Below, one piece after another: positions 31,091 through 40,650 of a stretch of DNA of 60,956 bases (within the stretch, counting starts at the first letter, position 1; the number at the start of each line of letters is the position of its first letter). The translations under genes were made by a program, and so were the position numbers. This DNA comes from Xanthobacteraceae bacterium (GTDB taxonomy: Bacteria; Pseudomonadota; Alphaproteobacteria; Rhizobiales; Xanthobacteraceae): the NCBI GenBank assembly GCA_022841625.1, contig JALHRD010000030.1:1-60956 (forward strand), read 5' to 3'. Below the pieces are notes generated by a model. It made no database searches. It worked only from the letters and a program-made list of their open reading frames with translations, and was not told where the DNA came from.

Positions 31091-31791
31091 TGAAAGCCGC
31101 GGTTCTCGTTTTTCCTGGAATCAACCGCGAGCGCGACATGGCGCGCACGCTCAAGCTGGTGTCGGGCCGCGCGCCGGCGATGGTGTGGCACGCCGACACC
31201 GCGCTACCGCCGGGGACCGATCTGGTGGTGGTGCCCGGCGGCTTTTCCTATGGCGACTATCTGCGCTGCGGTGCGATTGCGGCACGGGCGCCGATCATGG
31301 ATGCGGTGCGCGCCCATGCCGCGAAAGGCGGCCTGGTGCTCGGGGTCTGCAACGGGTTCCAGATTCTTTGCGAGGCCGGGTTGTTGCCCGGCGTGCTGAT
31401 GCGCAACCAGAATCTAAAATTCATCTGTCGCGACGTCCATCTGCGGGTCGAGCGCTCCGACACGCCGTTCACCCGCGGCTATAATGCCGGCCAGGTTATC
31501 CGCGTGCCGGTGGCGCATGGCGAAGGCAATTACATCGCCGACGGCAAGACCATCGCGCGATTGGAAGGCGAGGACAGGGTGTTGTTCCGTTATGCCGCGC
31601 CCGACGGCATGATCGATCCAAACTGGAACCACAACGGCGCCATCAACGCCATCGCCGGAATTCTCAACGACAAGGGCAATGTGCTCGGCATGATGCCGCA
31701 TCCCGAAAATCACGTCGAAGCCTCGATGGGCGCGACCGACGGTCGCGGACTGTTCGCGGGCTTGGTGCAACATCTGGAAAAGGCGGCATAG
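31090..31791 (+). CDS. purQ: FGAM synthase glutaminase subunit PurQ
   Basis: A 233-residue class I glutamine amidotransferase that supplies ammonia to PurL. The nucleophile Cys is in [17 protein letters not shown]. The terminal His-x-Glu is in [12 protein letters not shown]. The N-terminal strand [15 protein letters not shown] and [18 protein letters not shown] are typical. The start overlaps the upstream stop codon by one base. Confidence 0.96.
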   Translation: MKAAVLVFPGINRERDMARTLKLVSGRAPAMVWHADTALPPGTDLVVVPGGFSYGDYLRCGAIAARAPIMDAVRAHAAKGGLVLGVCNGFQILCEAGLLPGVLMRNQNLKFICRDVHLRVERSDTPFTRGYNAGQVIRVPVAHGEGNYIADGKTIARLEGEDRVLFRYAAPDGMIDPNWNHNGAINAIAGILNDKGNVLGMMPHPENHVEASMGATDGRGLFAGLVQHLEKAA

Positions 31792-31812
31792 TTTCCAAAG
31801 GAGGCAGCGAGG

Positions 31813-32073
31813 ATGACAGACGCAGTGCAGCCTGCGGCGATTTGGAAGCGGGTGCTTGCCGTGATTCTTGATCTGTTCACAACGTTCTTTGGTTTCGGGA
31901 TGGCGATTGCATTCGCCACCGGCGCGACCACCTCGAAAGGATTCAATCTGCAAGGTGGGCCGGCCTTGCTGCTGTTCGCATTGATCGTGGCCTATTTCTT
32001 TATCGGCCGGCGTTATGCCGGTGGCACGCTTTGGGACCGAATTTTGGCCATCGGCCGGCCGCAGCCCAATTGA
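31813..32073 (+). CDS. Small RDD-like membrane protein
   Basis: An 86-residue protein with two hydrophobic helices (VLAVILDLFTTFFGFGMAIAF and ALLLFALIVAYFFIGRRYAG). The start AAIWKRVLAVILDLF with Arg before helix 1 and Asp inside it recalls the RDD family, as does the closing GGTLWDRIL. A good AAAGGAGG lies upstream. It sits between purQ and purL. Role unknown. Confidence 0.75.
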   Translation: MTDAVQPAAIWKRVLAVILDLFTTFFGFGMAIAFATGATTSKGFNLQGGPALLLFALIVAYFFIGRRYAGGTLWDRILAIGRPQPN

Positions 32074-32249
32074 GATCGAAGGGCCGCTTCGAACGGCTAG
32101 ATTCGCCCACCACTTGTCGATCGACAGGCTTGACCCGTTCGCATTGCCGGGCCATCTCCTGTGGGGCTTTCCGCGCCGCGATTGTCGGGCCATAAGGGCG
32201 TTCACGCCCGTCTTCGACGGGCTATACCCGGCAATGACATTTTGGACCC

Positions 32250-34481
32250 ATGACCAAATCCACAAGAAAACCGTCGCGCGTATCAACACCGAAAGTCACT
32301 CCCGCGCTGGTCGCCGCCCACGGCCTCAAGCCAGACGAATATGAGCGCGTGCAAGCGTTGATTGGCCGCGCACCGAAATTCACCGAGCTCGGCATTTTTT
32401 CGGCGATGTGGAACGAGCACTGCTCGTACAAGTCCTCGAAAGTCCATCTGCGGACCCTGCCCACCAGCGCGCCCTGGGTGATCCAGGGTCCGGGCGAAAA
32501 CGCCGGGGTGATCGACATCGGCGACGGGTTGGCCTGCGTATTCAAGATGGAGAGCCACAACCATCCAAGCTATATCGAGCCCTATCAGGGCGCGACCACC
32601 GGCGTCGGCGGTATTCTGCGCGATGTCTTCACCATGGGCGCACGGCCGATCGCCTGTCTCAACGCGCTGTCGTTCGGCGCGCCATCGCATCCCAAAACCC
32701 GGCAATTGGTGTCCGGCGTGGTCGCGGGGATTGGCGGCTATGGCAACTCGTTCGGCGTGCCGACGGTCGGCGGCGAAGTGCGCTTCCACACCCGCTATGA
32801 CGGCAACTGCCTGGTGAACGCCATGGCGGTCGGCATCGCGGCGAAGGATAAGATCTTTTACGCCGCCGCCTCGGGCGTCGGCATGCCGATTGTCTATCTC
32901 GGCTCCAAGACCGGGCGCGACGGCATCCATGGCGCCACCATGGCGTCGGCGGAGTTCGACGACGATTCCGACGAGAAGCGTCCGACCGTTCAGGTCGGCG
33001 ATCCGTTTTCGGAAAAGTTGCTGCTCGAAGCCTGTCTCGAAATCATGGCGAAGGATTGCGTCATTGCGATCCAGGACATGGGCGCGGCCGGGCTGACCTG
33101 TTCGGCGGTCGAAATGGGCGCCAAAGGCGATCTCGGCGTCACGCTCGAACTCGACGATGTGCCGTGCCGCGAAACCGGCATGAGCGCCTACGAGATGATG
33201 CTGTCCGAAAGCCAAGAGCGCATGCTGATGGTGCTCAAGCCGGAAAAGGAAAAAGAGGCCGAGGCGATCTTCCGCAAATGGGGGCTCGATTTCGCCATTG
33301 TCGGCAGAACCACACCGACCAAGCGCTTTATCGTGAAGCACGGCGGCAAGGTGGTTGCCGATCTGCCGATCAAGGAACTTGGCGACGAGGCGCCGGTTTA
33401 CGAGCGGCCATTTGTGGAGACCCCGAAACAGCCGGTGGTGCGGGCCGGCGACGTGACTCCGCCCATGAACACGACCGATGCGCTGGTGCGATTGATCGGC
33501 ACGCCCGATCTGTGTTCGCGGCGCTGGGTGTGGGAGCAATATGACCACATCATTCTCGGCAATACCGTGCAGCGGCCCGGCGGCGACGCCGCGGTGGTGC
33601 GGGTCAATGACGGGCCGAAGGCCCTGGCGCTGACCGCCGACGTCACGCCGCGCTACTGCGAGGCCGATCCGTTCGAGGGCGGTAAGCAAGCGGTGGCGGA
33701 AGCCTGGCGCAACATTACCGCGGTTGGCGCAAGGCCGCTCGCGGTCACCGACAATCTCAATTTTGGCAATCCGGAGCGGCCCGAGATTATGGGTCAATTG
33801 GTCGGCTGCATCCGCGGCATCGGCGAAGCCTGTCGCGCGCTCGACTTCCCGGTCGTATCCGGCAATGTCTCGCTCTACAACGAAACCAACGGTCGCGCGA
33901 TCTTGCCGACGCCCACGATCGGCGGCGTCGGCGTGCTCGACAATTTCATGGCGTCGGTGACGCTCGCATTCAAAGCGCCGGGCCAGACAATTTTGCTGAT
34001 CGGCGAAACCGTAGGCTGGCTCGGTCAATCGATCTATCTGCGCGACATCTGCGGCCGGGAGGAAGGCGCGCCGCCGCCGGTCGATCTCGCGGTCGAGCGC
34101 CGCAATGGCGATTTCATACGCACGCTGATCGCGCTGGGGACCGCCACCGCCGTTCACGACGTGTCCGACGGCGGGCTTCTGGTTGCTCTGGCGGAAATGG
34201 CGATTGCTTCCGGCATCGGCGCCAAGCTGGAGCGGCCGCCAATCGCGGTTCATGCCTATTGGTTTGGTGAGGATCAGGCCCGATATGTCGTCACCGTCGA
34301 AGACGGCGAAGCGGGACGGATATTGGACCGCGCGCGCGAAGGTGGCATTCCGGCGCGGGCGATTGGAACCACTGAAGGTGACGCATTGACGATGGCGGGC
34401 GAGCGCCCCATTTTGGTGGCGCAATTGCGCGAATCGTCCGAGGCTTGGCTGCCGGCCTATATTGCCGGCACCCGGTCATGA
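32250..34481 (+). CDS. purL: FGAM synthase large subunit PurL
   Basis: A 743-residue small-type PurL that amidates FGAR to FGAM using ammonia from PurQ and needs PurS. Conserved parts include [52 protein letters not shown] and [17 protein letters not shown] in the first half, and [15 protein letters not shown] and [17 protein letters not shown] in the second. Length and the presence of purS and purQ agree with the three-subunit system. bolA and grxD follow. Confidence 0.97.
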   Translation: MTKSTRKPSRVSTPKVTPALVAAHGLKPDEYERVQALIGRAPKFTELGIFSAMWNEHCSYKSSKVHLRTLPTSAPWVIQGPGENAGVIDIGDGLACVFKMESHNHPSYIEPYQGATTGVGGILRDVFTMGARPIACLNALSFGAPSHPKTRQLVSGVVAGIGGYGNSFGVPTVGGEVRFHTRYDGNCLVNAMAVGIAAKDKIFYAAASGVGMPIVYLGSKTGRDGIHGATMASAEFDDDSDEKRPTVQVGDPFSEKLLLEACLEIMAKDCVIAIQDMGAAGLTCSAVEMGAKGDLGVTLELDDVPCRETGMSAYEMMLSESQERMLMVLKPEKEKEAEAIFRKWGLDFAIVGRTTPTKRFIVKHGGKVVADLPIKELGDEAPVYERPFVETPKQPVVRAGDVTPPMNTTDALVRLIGTPDLCSRRWVWEQYDHIILGNTVQRPGGDAAVVRVNDGPKALALTADVTPRYCEADPFEGGKQAVAEAWRNITAVGARPLAVTDNLNFGNPERPEIMGQLVGCIRGIGEACRALDFPVVSGNVSLYNETNGRAILPTPTIGGVGVLDNFMASVTLAFKAPGQTILLIGETVGWLGQSIYLRDICGREEGAPPPVDLAVERRNGDFIRTLIALGTATAVHDVSDGGLLVALAEMAIASGIGAKLERPPIAVHAYWFGEDQARYVVTVEDGEAGRILDRAREGGIPARAIGTTEGDALTMAGERPILVAQLRESSEAWLPAYIAGTRS

Positions 34482-34511
34482 CGATGGGACGGTAACCGGA
34501 AGAGATAAGCC

Positions 34512-34748
34512 ATGCCGATGGCGGCAAACGATATCGAGCGACTGATTAAGGCGCGACTGCCGGATGCGGATGTCACGATCCGCGATTTGGCCGGCGACGG
34601 CGACCATTATGCCGCGACCGTCATTTCCGCGAGCTTCCGCGGCAAGTCGCGGGTGCAGCAGCATCAGCTCGTTTATGAAGCGCTCAAGGGCGAAATGGGC
34701 GGCCAATTGCACGCGCTTGCCCTGCAGACCGGCGTGCCGGAGGGTTAA
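34512..34748 (+). CDS. bolA: BolA-family protein
   Basis: A 78-residue BolA-like protein that would pair with the monothiol glutaredoxin encoded next and help iron-sulfur trafficking. It has the start ANDIERLIKARLPDADVTI, the central GDGDHYAATVISASFRGKSR, the conserved His in QQHQLVYEAL and a closing HALALQT. GGAAGAG lies upstream of ATG 34512. The BolA/Grx4 pairing is conserved across Proteobacteria. Confidence 0.93.
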   Translation: MPMAANDIERLIKARLPDADVTIRDLAGDGDHYAATVISASFRGKSRVQQHQLVYEALKGEMGGQLHALALQTGVPEG

Positions 34749-34849
34749 AGACAAGCGCGCGCGCCCCTTGCGAAACGGGGGGAAAAGTCTGATTTTAGGG
34801 AAAGAATCGCCCGCGCCGGGCGACGGCAGGGATTTCTGAAGGATTTACA

Positions 34850-35185
34850 ATGAGCATCGACCAATTCATCGAAGGTGAGGTCAAGAGCAACGACGTGGTG
34901 CTGTTCATGAAAGGCACCCCCCAGTTCCCGATGTGCGGGTTTTCGGGGCAGGTGGTGCAGATCCTCGATCACCTTGGCGTCAGCTATAAGGGCCTCAATG
35001 TGCTCGATTCCGAGGATCTGCGGAACGGCATCAAGACCTACTCAAAATGGCCGACGATTCCACAGCTCTATGTGAAGGGCGAATTTGTCGGCGGCTGCGA
35101 CATCATTCGCGAGATGTTTCAGGCCGGAGAGTTGCAGTCGCTACTCAAGGACAAGGGCGTGGCGGCGAAGGCCGCGGCGACCTGA
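34850..35185 (+). CDS. grxD: Monothiol glutaredoxin Grx4
   Basis: A 111-residue monothiol glutaredoxin. The CGFS active site is at residues 29-32 (KGTPQFPMCGFSGQ), with the glutathione-binding WPTIPQLYVKGEFVGGCDI further on. Such proteins bind a shared [2Fe-2S] cluster with BolA. It follows bolA by about 100 bp and ends the purine-cluster strand run. Confidence 0.97.
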   Translation: MSIDQFIEGEVKSNDVVLFMKGTPQFPMCGFSGQVVQILDHLGVSYKGLNVLDSEDLRNGIKTYSKWPTIPQLYVKGEFVGGCDIIREMFQAGELQSLLKDKGVAAKAAAT

Positions 35186-35313
35186 TCCGGCGGTATCCGC
35201 TATGCGGGCGCCCAGCGGGCGGCCGCCGAGATGCGGGTTAGCGCGCGTATTGCTGCCGGCAGATGCCGCAACCTATGTCCGTGACGTGGGTGTGTGCGAC
35301 CGGTCCTGACGGA

Positions 35314-35553
35314 TCACGACTTTAGCTTGTTGGTCAGCAAGATCGCCAGCGACAGAACGATCGCGAGGCCGACCAGCGCCTGCGGCTGGAAGCCATTGGC
35401 GAATTTGAGCACATTGTCAGCGACCGTGGACACGAATACCCCGGAATTGGGGCCGAGCAGCAGGTGGATGAGCACCACGGCCAGGACCGTGAGGAACCCA
35501 ATCTCAACGAAGGTCCAAAGGTACTGACTTACCTTTTGTATGTGTACAAGCAT
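35314..35553 (-). CDS. Small two-helix membrane protein, copy 1
   Basis: A 79-residue protein. Helix 1 is FLTVLAVVLIHLLLG, then a polar stretch NSGVFVSTVADNVLKFANGF, then helix 2 ALVGLAIVLSLAILL and a Lys-rich end. The order and spacing match the gene just upstream on the same strand (35671), suggesting tandem paralogues. Holin-like architecture, but no holin family is recognised. Confidence 0.65.
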   Translation of the reverse strand: MLVHIQKVSQYLWTFVEIGFLTVLAVVLIHLLLGPNSGVFVSTVADNVLKFANGFQPQALVGLAIVLSLAILLTNKLKS

Positions 35554-35670
35554 GGTCTGCCCTCCCGCGACCTAGTGCCCTTTGGCTTTCGGCGTTGGGT
35601 GGACAGCACCGCCGTCCACCCAGCGCTTTCGTCACAGTCGCCAATCACGGCGCCCGTGTGTAAACGGCGG

Positions 35671-35904
35671 TCAGGCCATCTTTCGATTGGCGAACAGCCA
35701 CAGGATGATGCCCAAGGCGATCAGGCCAACCAAGCCGTTCTTTCCGAGGTCGCCCACCAAGCTCATAATGTTACCGACGACATTGCCAAAAAACGGCAGG
35801 CTTCCGCCGACCAGCATCGCGCACACAATGGCGAGGCCGAGCAGCATCAAAACAACGTCGGTCAACGCACCAATCCAACTTTTTACGGTGTTTATCGCAT
35901 CCAT
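35671..35904 (-). CDS. Small two-helix membrane protein, copy 2
   Basis: A 77-residue protein starting MDAINTVKSWIGALTDVVLM, with helix 1 around LLGLAIVCAMLVGG, the loop FFGNVVGNIMSLVGDLG, helix 2 LVGLIALGIILWLF and a basic tail NRKMA. AAGGGAG seven bases before ATG 35904 supports this start over the longer frame to 35964. It aligns by eye with the downstream gene over the helix-loop-helix region. Function unknown. Confidence 0.7.
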   Translation of the reverse strand: MDAINTVKSWIGALTDVVLMLLGLAIVCAMLVGGSLPFFGNVVGNIMSLVGDLGKNGLVGLIALGIILWLFANRKMA

Positions 35905-36052
35905 TGGGAATCTCCCTTTGCAAAGGTTTTTCAGGGACGCGGGCACGCTGACAAAGTCTAACAAAGTGTTACAATACTAAATATGGCCCTATTTTCAACT
36001 TTGGGCTCTATCGATAGGAAATTTGGCTGGCGATGGCGTAAGTTACGAGCCA

Positions 36053-36087
36053 AAGCAAAAAAGCCTCCGGCCGCGTGGACCGGAGGC
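36053..36087 (-). terminator. Intrinsic terminator of rpsD
   Basis: GCCTCCGG (36063-36070) pairs with CCGGAGGC (36080-36087). Read on the minus strand the hairpin is followed by TTTTTT, 33 bp after the rpsD stop codon. Confidence 0.9.
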
Positions 36088-36119
36088 GAAACCGACCGAA
36101 TCGGTGGCGGCTGCGTGCG

Positions 36120-36737
36120 TTAGCGCGAATAGAATTCCACCACCAGATGCGGCTCCATCTGGACTGGATAGGGCACCTCGGTCAGCTGCGGCACGCGGGT
36201 GAGCTTGGCAGTCATCTTGGTGTGGTCGACGTCGACATAATCGGGGACATCGCGCTCGGGCAGGCCGGTCGATTCCAGCACCAGCGCGAGCTGCTTTGAC
36301 TTGTCCTTGACCTCGACCGCGTCCCCAACCTTGACCTTGAAGCTCGGGATAGTGACGCGGCGGCCGTTCACCGTGATGTGGCCGTGGCTGATGAATTGCC
36401 GCGCTGCAAACACGGTGGGAACGAATTTTGCGCGATAGATCAAGGCGTCAAGGCGGCGCTCCAGCAGCCCAATCATGTTGGCGCCGGTGTCGCCCTTGAG
36501 CCGCCGCGCTTCGGCGTAGATGCTGCGGAACTGACGCTCTAGGATGTTGCCATAATAGCCGCGCAGCTTCTGCTTGGCCTTCAGCTGCACGCCGTAATCG
36601 GAGAGCTTGCCCTTGCGGCGCTGGCCGTGCTGGCCGGGGCCGTATTCACGGTGATTGACGGGGCTCTTGGGGCGGCCCCACACATTTTGGCCCATACGGC
36701 GGTCGATCTTGTACTTCGCCTGGTGGCGCTTGGTCAT
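36120..36737 (-). CDS. rpsD: 30S ribosomal protein S4
   Basis: A 205-residue primary 16S rRNA-binding protein. It has [20 protein letters not shown] at the start, [20 protein letters not shown], the S4 RNA-binding domain [20 protein letters not shown] with the [17 protein letters not shown] hairpin, and the usual VVEFYSR end. GAGG is six bases before ATG 36737. A terminator lies just downstream and hairpins lie upstream; S4 often represses its own mRNA. Confidence 0.98.
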   Translation of the reverse strand: MTKRHQAKYKIDRRMGQNVWGRPKSPVNHREYGPGQHGQRRKGKLSDYGVQLKAKQKLRGYYGNILERQFRSIYAEARRLKGDTGANMIGLLERRLDALIYRAKFVPTVFAARQFISHGHITVNGRRVTIPSFKVKVGDAVEVKDKSKQLALVLESTGLPERDVPDYVDVDHTKMTAKLTRVPQLTEVPYPVQMEPHLVVEFYSR

Positions 36738-36809
36738 CGCGTCCTCATTGGTTTTGGTGCGTTTTGAGGATCGCGCCCTCCTTTGCCCCGGAACTAGCCG
36801 GAACCGACA

Positions 36810-36878
36810 GGTTTTGGTCCGTAGCGCCGGCCAAAACCACGGGTCGCGAAACACCGCGCGGGCCAACCGGCCCGCGCG
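36810..36878 (-). promoter_or_regulatory. Hairpins in the rpsD upstream region
   Basis: Two inverted repeats lie 70-140 bp before the rpsD start. GGTTTTGG (36810-36817) pairs with CCAAAACC (36831-36838). A perfect 10-bp stem CGCGCGGGCC/GGCCCGCGCG (36855-36878) closes a four-base loop. They could form an autoregulatory leader if transcription starts upstream. Without a mapped start this remains an inference. Confidence 0.45.
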
Positions 36879-36936
36879 ATGGGCGGTTTTTAGGGCCGGC
36901 AGGGGACCAAGTCAAACCCTCCCACAAGTCATACGC

Positions 36937-36980
36937 CTTCGAACCCGCTTCGAACCCGCTTCGAGCCCGCTTCGGGTACG
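36937..36980. repeat. Four-unit 11-bp tandem repeat
   Basis: The unit cttcgaacccg occurs twice unchanged, then as cttcgagcccg and cttcgggtacg. It sits between rpsD and the gene at 37003. No coding frame explains it. Confidence 0.75.
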
Positions 36981-37002
36981 GAGCCGGGTCCCAGCGGTAG
37001 TG

Positions 37003-37335
37003 TTAATCAACCTCCCGGCAGACGTCGATTTCGACCGCGCCGCCGAGCGCGACCCGCCAGGACTGGAGGGTCGATTGAACCCAAGGGTTGGAGGCGAAGC
37101 GCTGGCGGTTGAACTCGATCGCCGCAGGGGTCTCGTACTCGATCTCCTGCACATAGCGCGTCGGATCGTCGACGTTTTGCATGAGGCGGAACCGCTTGCC
37201 GCCAAACGCCTCATGAAATGGCCGCGCGGCCTTCAGGAGCGACTGCAGGTGGCTCGCATCCGCGGTTGGGAGAGTAAATTTGAACAGCAGGATACGCCTG
37301 ACTGTCTTGCTTGCATCCGTGGCTGCATCGGTCAT
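37003..37335 (-). CDS. Small alpha/beta-barrel-like hypothetical protein
   Basis: A 110-residue protein. The pattern of a first strand RRILLFKFTLP, a helix ASHLQSLLKAARPFHEAFGG, strands RFRLMQNVDDP and RYVQEIEYETP, a helix and a final strand VEIDVCREVD resembles dimeric alpha/beta-barrel proteins such as monooxygenase-like or stress-response barrels. No catalytic motif is seen. The start at 37335 gives family-like size; the longer frame to 37554 runs into murI. Confidence 0.6.
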   Translation of the reverse strand: MTDAATDASKTVRRILLFKFTLPTADASHLQSLLKAARPFHEAFGGKRFRLMQNVDDPTRYVQEIEYETPAAIEFNRQRFASNPWVQSTLQSWRVALGGAVEIDVCREVD

Positions 37336-37382
37336 GGCGTGCGCGGTCTCGGGCGAGGAATGGGGCGGTGCGACATTATCGA

Positions 37383-38165
37383 TTATTGCTTGATTCCAAA
37401 CTGTAGCAGGGCGGCAGCAAGTACCGGAGAGGGTATTGCGCCCGACGTGAACATAAACTGGGTCATGGCCGGCTTGCCCGGCTCCGGTGGGCCGATCAGT
37501 TCGACCACCCGCCGGGCGATCGCGGGCGCCGGATCGTGCCAGGTAACCGGCCAAGGCGCGAGCCGCTGAAGACGGTGAAGCAACAGCGGATAATGGGTGC
37601 AGGCCAGAACGATCGTGTCGGTACGGCGGCCGGCGCGATCGATAAAGCAGGGCGCGATCTCGGCCGCGATCGCCGCATCGGCAACCGGGGCGCCGTTGAG
37701 TTCGGCCTCGGCATAGCCCGCAAGCCGCGCCGACCCGACCAATGTTACTTCGGCGCCATTGCCAAAGTCGCGGATCAGTGCGCGGGTGTATTCCCGCGCA
37801 ATGGTGGCCTCAGTGCCGAGTACGGATACACGCTTGCTCACCGAGGCGGCGCAGGCCGGCTTGATCGCGGGGACAATTCCGACAAAGGGCACGCTGAAGC
37901 GCGCCCGCAAGTCCGGCAGCACCAGCGTCGAAGCGGTATTGCAGGCGATCACCACCAGGTCCGGTGCGTGCGTTGCCAGCAGCGTCGCCATTAATGTGAC
38001 GATCCGTTCGACCAGCGCTGCCTCGCCATGGGCGCTGTAAGGAAAAAACGCGTCGTCCGCGACATAGACATAGCGCGCGTTCGGCCGCGCCGAGACGATC
38101 TCGCGATACACAGTGAGGCCGCCTAGGCCGGAGTCGAACACAAGAATTTTTGGAATGGCCGCCAT
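37383..38165 (-). CDS. murI: Glutamate racemase
   Basis: A 260-residue cofactor-independent racemase making D-glutamate for peptidoglycan. Two catalytic cysteines are present, Cys75 in IACNTAST and Cys189 in ACTHYPLL, with Asp11 in FDSGLGG. The loop that usually reads G-D-x-x-x-x-P-Y is ADDAFFPYSAHGE here, a form seen in alphaproteobacterial members as I recall. Cytoplasmic. Confidence 0.95.
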   Translation of the reverse strand: MAAIPKILVFDSGLGGLTVYREIVSARPNARYVYVADDAFFPYSAHGEAALVERIVTLMATLLATHAPDLVVIACNTASTLVLPDLRARFSVPFVGIVPAIKPACAASVSKRVSVLGTEATIAREYTRALIRDFGNGAEVTLVGSARLAGYAEAELNGAPVADAAIAAEIAPCFIDRAGRRTDTIVLACTHYPLLLHRLQRLAPWPVTWHDPAPAIARRVVELIGPPEPGKPAMTQFMFTSGAIPSPVLAAALLQFGIKQ

Positions 38166-38299
38166 CGATCGTCATGCTCGGCTATATGGCCGGGCCTCCA
38201 GTCGTGACGCGGCTTGCGGCGACGTAGAAAGGTCGGGGCCAATAAATCCAGCCATGACCTAGCAGAAGTGGACCGACAGGACAGCGATGACATTGGTCC

Positions 38300-38896
38300 T
38301 CAGAGCCCGACCAGATCAAGCTGCGGACGTTGCTGGCGTGGCGGCACCGCGGCGGCAGATGCCATTTCCTGGCCCGCGGGCTGGTCCGTGCGTGTCCGTA
38401 CCGCGAGCGATTGGTCCAAGCGCGGCGAGATCAGTCCGCTCACCACCGTGAATATCGCCAACAGGATGGCGGCAAGGTTGCCGTCCCAATAATCCATGAA
38501 CGCGGTCGCGCCCAATGCGTAGGCCCAGAATGGAAACGCTATCGTGGAGACGGCAGCATTGGTCTTCCAGGCGTCACCCTCTTCATGCACATACCAGACG
38601 AACAGTGGCACCAGGACCATGCAGGTAAACAACACCGCCAGCGCCACGGTCATCACCGGGATGCCGGCCATCAGGGCGCCCTTGCCGCTGGTGTTTACAA
38701 CCTGCGTGAGAATGGCGTTGAGCACGACGAAAAACGATAGCACCTCGCCTGGAATATATTTCGCGATCCGATCGAGATAGCTGTCGTTGGTCTGTGGCCG
38801 CTCAGGCGTGATGGTTACAGCCGGCGACCGTTCGTCAGGACCGGCCGCGCCGGCACCGAGACGCCTCACATTCGGAATACGTACAAGGCGGCCCAT
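38300..38896 (-). CDS. Hypothetical membrane protein
   Basis: A 198-residue protein with a polar N-terminus (to about residue 40) followed by SYLDRIAKYIPGEVLSFFVV and about four hydrophobic segments, then a polar Gln/Pro-rich tail. A good AGGAGG-like site precedes ATG 38896. The upstream leader resembles the sequence before the purB fragment at 39448. No family recognised. Confidence 0.65.
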   Translation of the reverse strand: MGRLVRIPNVRRLGAGAAGPDERSPAVTITPERPQTNDSYLDRIAKYIPGEVLSFFVVLNAILTQVVNTSGKGALMAGIPVMTVALAVLFTCMVLVPLFVWYVHEEGDAWKTNAAVSTIAFPFWAYALGATAFMDYWDGNLAAILLAIFTVVSGLISPRLDQSLAVRTRTDQPAGQEMASAAAVPPRQQRPQLDLVGL

Positions 38897-39025
38897 GGCT
38901 GCCCTCCCTGGTTAGGAGGCCGGGACGGTAGGTTGGACCCAAGGAGACCGGGCAAACCAAATCCGGCGGTGATGGCCCGCGATCCGATGAAGCGCTGAAA
39001 CGAGCGGGGCGCGACCGCACTATGA

Positions 39026-39062
39026 ACTTGGTCCCCAATATGCGCTTGAAAGTCGTATCGAC
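39026..39062 (-). pseudogene. Short relic of the purB 3' end
   Basis: On the minus strand this reads VDTTFKRILGTK, matching the purB C-terminus VDTIFKRVFGGKV. Only about 36 bases are recognisable. With the longer relic at 39258 and the intact gene at 41439 this makes three copies of the same terminus within 2.5 kb. Confidence 0.5.
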
Positions 39063-39113
39063 AGGCCGCCGACCAAGCGAACCGACTCGCGGCGTCGCCC
39101 AAGTGTCAGGGTT

Positions 39114-39159
39114 CTACCGATAAGCTGAGTCGCCTGATCGCCTGTCAGGGTATCGGTAG
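39114..39159. repeat. Nine-bp inverted repeat between purB relics
   Basis: CTACCGATA (39114-39122) and TATCGGTAG (39151-39159) face each other across 28 bases. GTCAGGGT occurs just before or at each arm. It is a candidate recombination or protein-binding site, with no further support. Confidence 0.45.
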
Positions 39160-39244
39160 TGGCGCGCAAAACACAAGGTCGGTTGTGTGGATGTTGTGAA
39201 TATCGAGGGTGAATATCTCAAAACACCTGCGACCATGTGCGCTT

Positions 39245-39448
39245 TCACGTCGACCGCTTGGCGCCGAACACGCGCTTGAAGATCGTATCGACATGCTTGA
39301 AGTGATGGCCGAGGTCGAAATTGGCCTTCAGCTCCGATTCGCTGAGGTGCTGGCGCACGTCCTTGTCGGCCTTGAAGAAGCTGAGAAAGTCGCCTTCGCC
39401 GCGCCATACCCGCATGGCGCTGCGTTGCACCAGCCGAAGACGGCTCAT
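39245..39448 (-). pseudogene. Partial duplicate of the purB 3' end
   Basis: The frame MSRLRLVQRSAMRVWRGEGD, then FLSFFKADKDVRQHLSESEL, to VDTIFKRVFGAKRST corresponds to the last 60 or so residues of adenylosuccinate lyase encoded at 41439. Similarity at DNA level is high from about 39258 to 39437. The rest of the enzyme, including the catalytic loop, is missing. It still has an ATG with AGGG upstream, so a 67-residue fragment might be made. It sits on the same strand as purB, 2.2 kb downstream of it. Confidence 0.85.
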
Positions 39449-39663
39449 GATTGCCCTGCCTGGCTGAGGATGGCGGCACCCTAAGTCAGGCGCGCTGAGT
39501 CGGGCAAGCGCGGCCTTCCAAGGCGCTTTCGTGTGAGGATCGCTTGCCGTCCGAGGAGTTCCAGTGCTGGCGACCCGCTATCCATCAAATGCACCGTGCG
39601 ATACGCTGGACGTGCAAGGACTATTGCCGCCGGCGCAACGACGTTGATTTTCGGGAGGACCGG

Positions 39664-40638
39664 ATGCAACTTTTGGCCAGTGGACTGCTTGCCGTTGCCG
39701 CGCTCGTCGCCGCCACGGCTTCTGTCGCGCAGCTTGCGGACTATCCCGAACGCAACATCAGCGTCATCGTCCCGTTCCCGCCCGGCGGCGCCTCCGACAT
39801 CACGGCGCGGCTGGTCACGTCGAAGCTTGCGGAGCGCCTCAAGCAGACGGTGGTCATCGACAATCGCGCCGGCGCCAACGGGTCGCTGGGCGCCCAAGCG
39901 ATGCGGCAGGCGGCGCCTGACGGCTACACGCTTCTGGTCGGCTCGATCGGCGTGTTCGCGATCAATCCCGTGCTCTACAAGAATCTCCGCTACGATCCGC
40001 AGAAGGATTTCGACCTGTTGTCGCAGCTCGTGCGCACGCCGAACGTGCTGGTTACCAGTCCCGCTTTTCCCGCCAACAGCATCAGCGAGCTGATCGCGCA
40101 CCTGAAGAAAAATCCCGGCAAGATCACGTTCGCTTCGTCCGGCACCGGCTCGTCGGATCATCTCACCGCCGCGTTATTCTGGCAGAAGACCGGCACCACC
40201 GGAATCCACGTCCCCTACAAGGGCGGCGGCCCCGCCATCAACGATCTGATCGCCGGCCATGCCAATGTCTCATTCCAGAACCTCGGTTCGATCTCGCAGC
40301 ACGTCAAAGCCGGGCGGCTCAAGGCGCTGGCGGTGACCAGCGAAGGCCGTGCCGCAACGCTGCCCGAGGTCCACTCGATGGCGGAGGCCGGCGTCAAGGA
40401 TCTCGTCGTCTATTCCTGGCAGGCCGCGGCGGCGCCGAAAGGCCTGCCGCCGACCATCAAGGCAAGGCTCGAAGCAGAATTCATCGCGTCCGCCAATTCG
40501 GCGGATATCAAGCTGAAATTCGAGGCGATCGGCTTCGACGTCGTGGCCGGCAACGGCCAGCAGTTCGCAACGTTTCTCGCGAGCGAGATCGCGCGCTGGA
40601 AATCGGTGGTGGAGACCGGCAACATCACCGCGGAGTAA
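39664..40638 (+). CDS. Bug-family tripartite tricarboxylate transporter receptor
   Basis: A 324-residue predicted periplasmic binding protein. The signal MQLLASGLLAVAALVAATAS is followed by YPERNISVIVPFPPGGASDI, AAPDGYTLLVGSIG and VPYKGGGPAINDLIAGHANV, the usual Bug blocks. GGGAGG precedes ATG 39664; the longer frame to 39544 lacks a signal. It lies between the purB relic and the intact purB and reads opposite to both. No TctAB genes are nearby, so it would have to feed a carrier encoded elsewhere. Confidence 0.9.
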   Translation: MQLLASGLLAVAALVAATASVAQLADYPERNISVIVPFPPGGASDITARLVTSKLAERLKQTVVIDNRAGANGSLGAQAMRQAAPDGYTLLVGSIGVFAINPVLYKNLRYDPQKDFDLLSQLVRTPNVLVTSPAFPANSISELIAHLKKNPGKITFASSGTGSSDHLTAALFWQKTGTTGIHVPYKGGGPAINDLIAGHANVSFQNLGSISQHVKAGRLKALAVTSEGRAATLPEVHSMAEAGVKDLVVYSWQAAAAPKGLPPTIKARLEAEFIASANSADIKLKFEAIGFDVVAGNGQQFATFLASEIARWKSVVETGNITAE

Positions 40639-40650
40639 CAGGTTGATACC

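Noticed and set aside
32283-34424. Long open frame antisense to purL
   Set aside because: It mirrors purL in a GC-rich genome, has no domain or ribosome binding site and purL is certain. The same applies to long antisense frames over recA (14768-15895), the VOC gene (5603-6733) and the Bug gene (392-1480).
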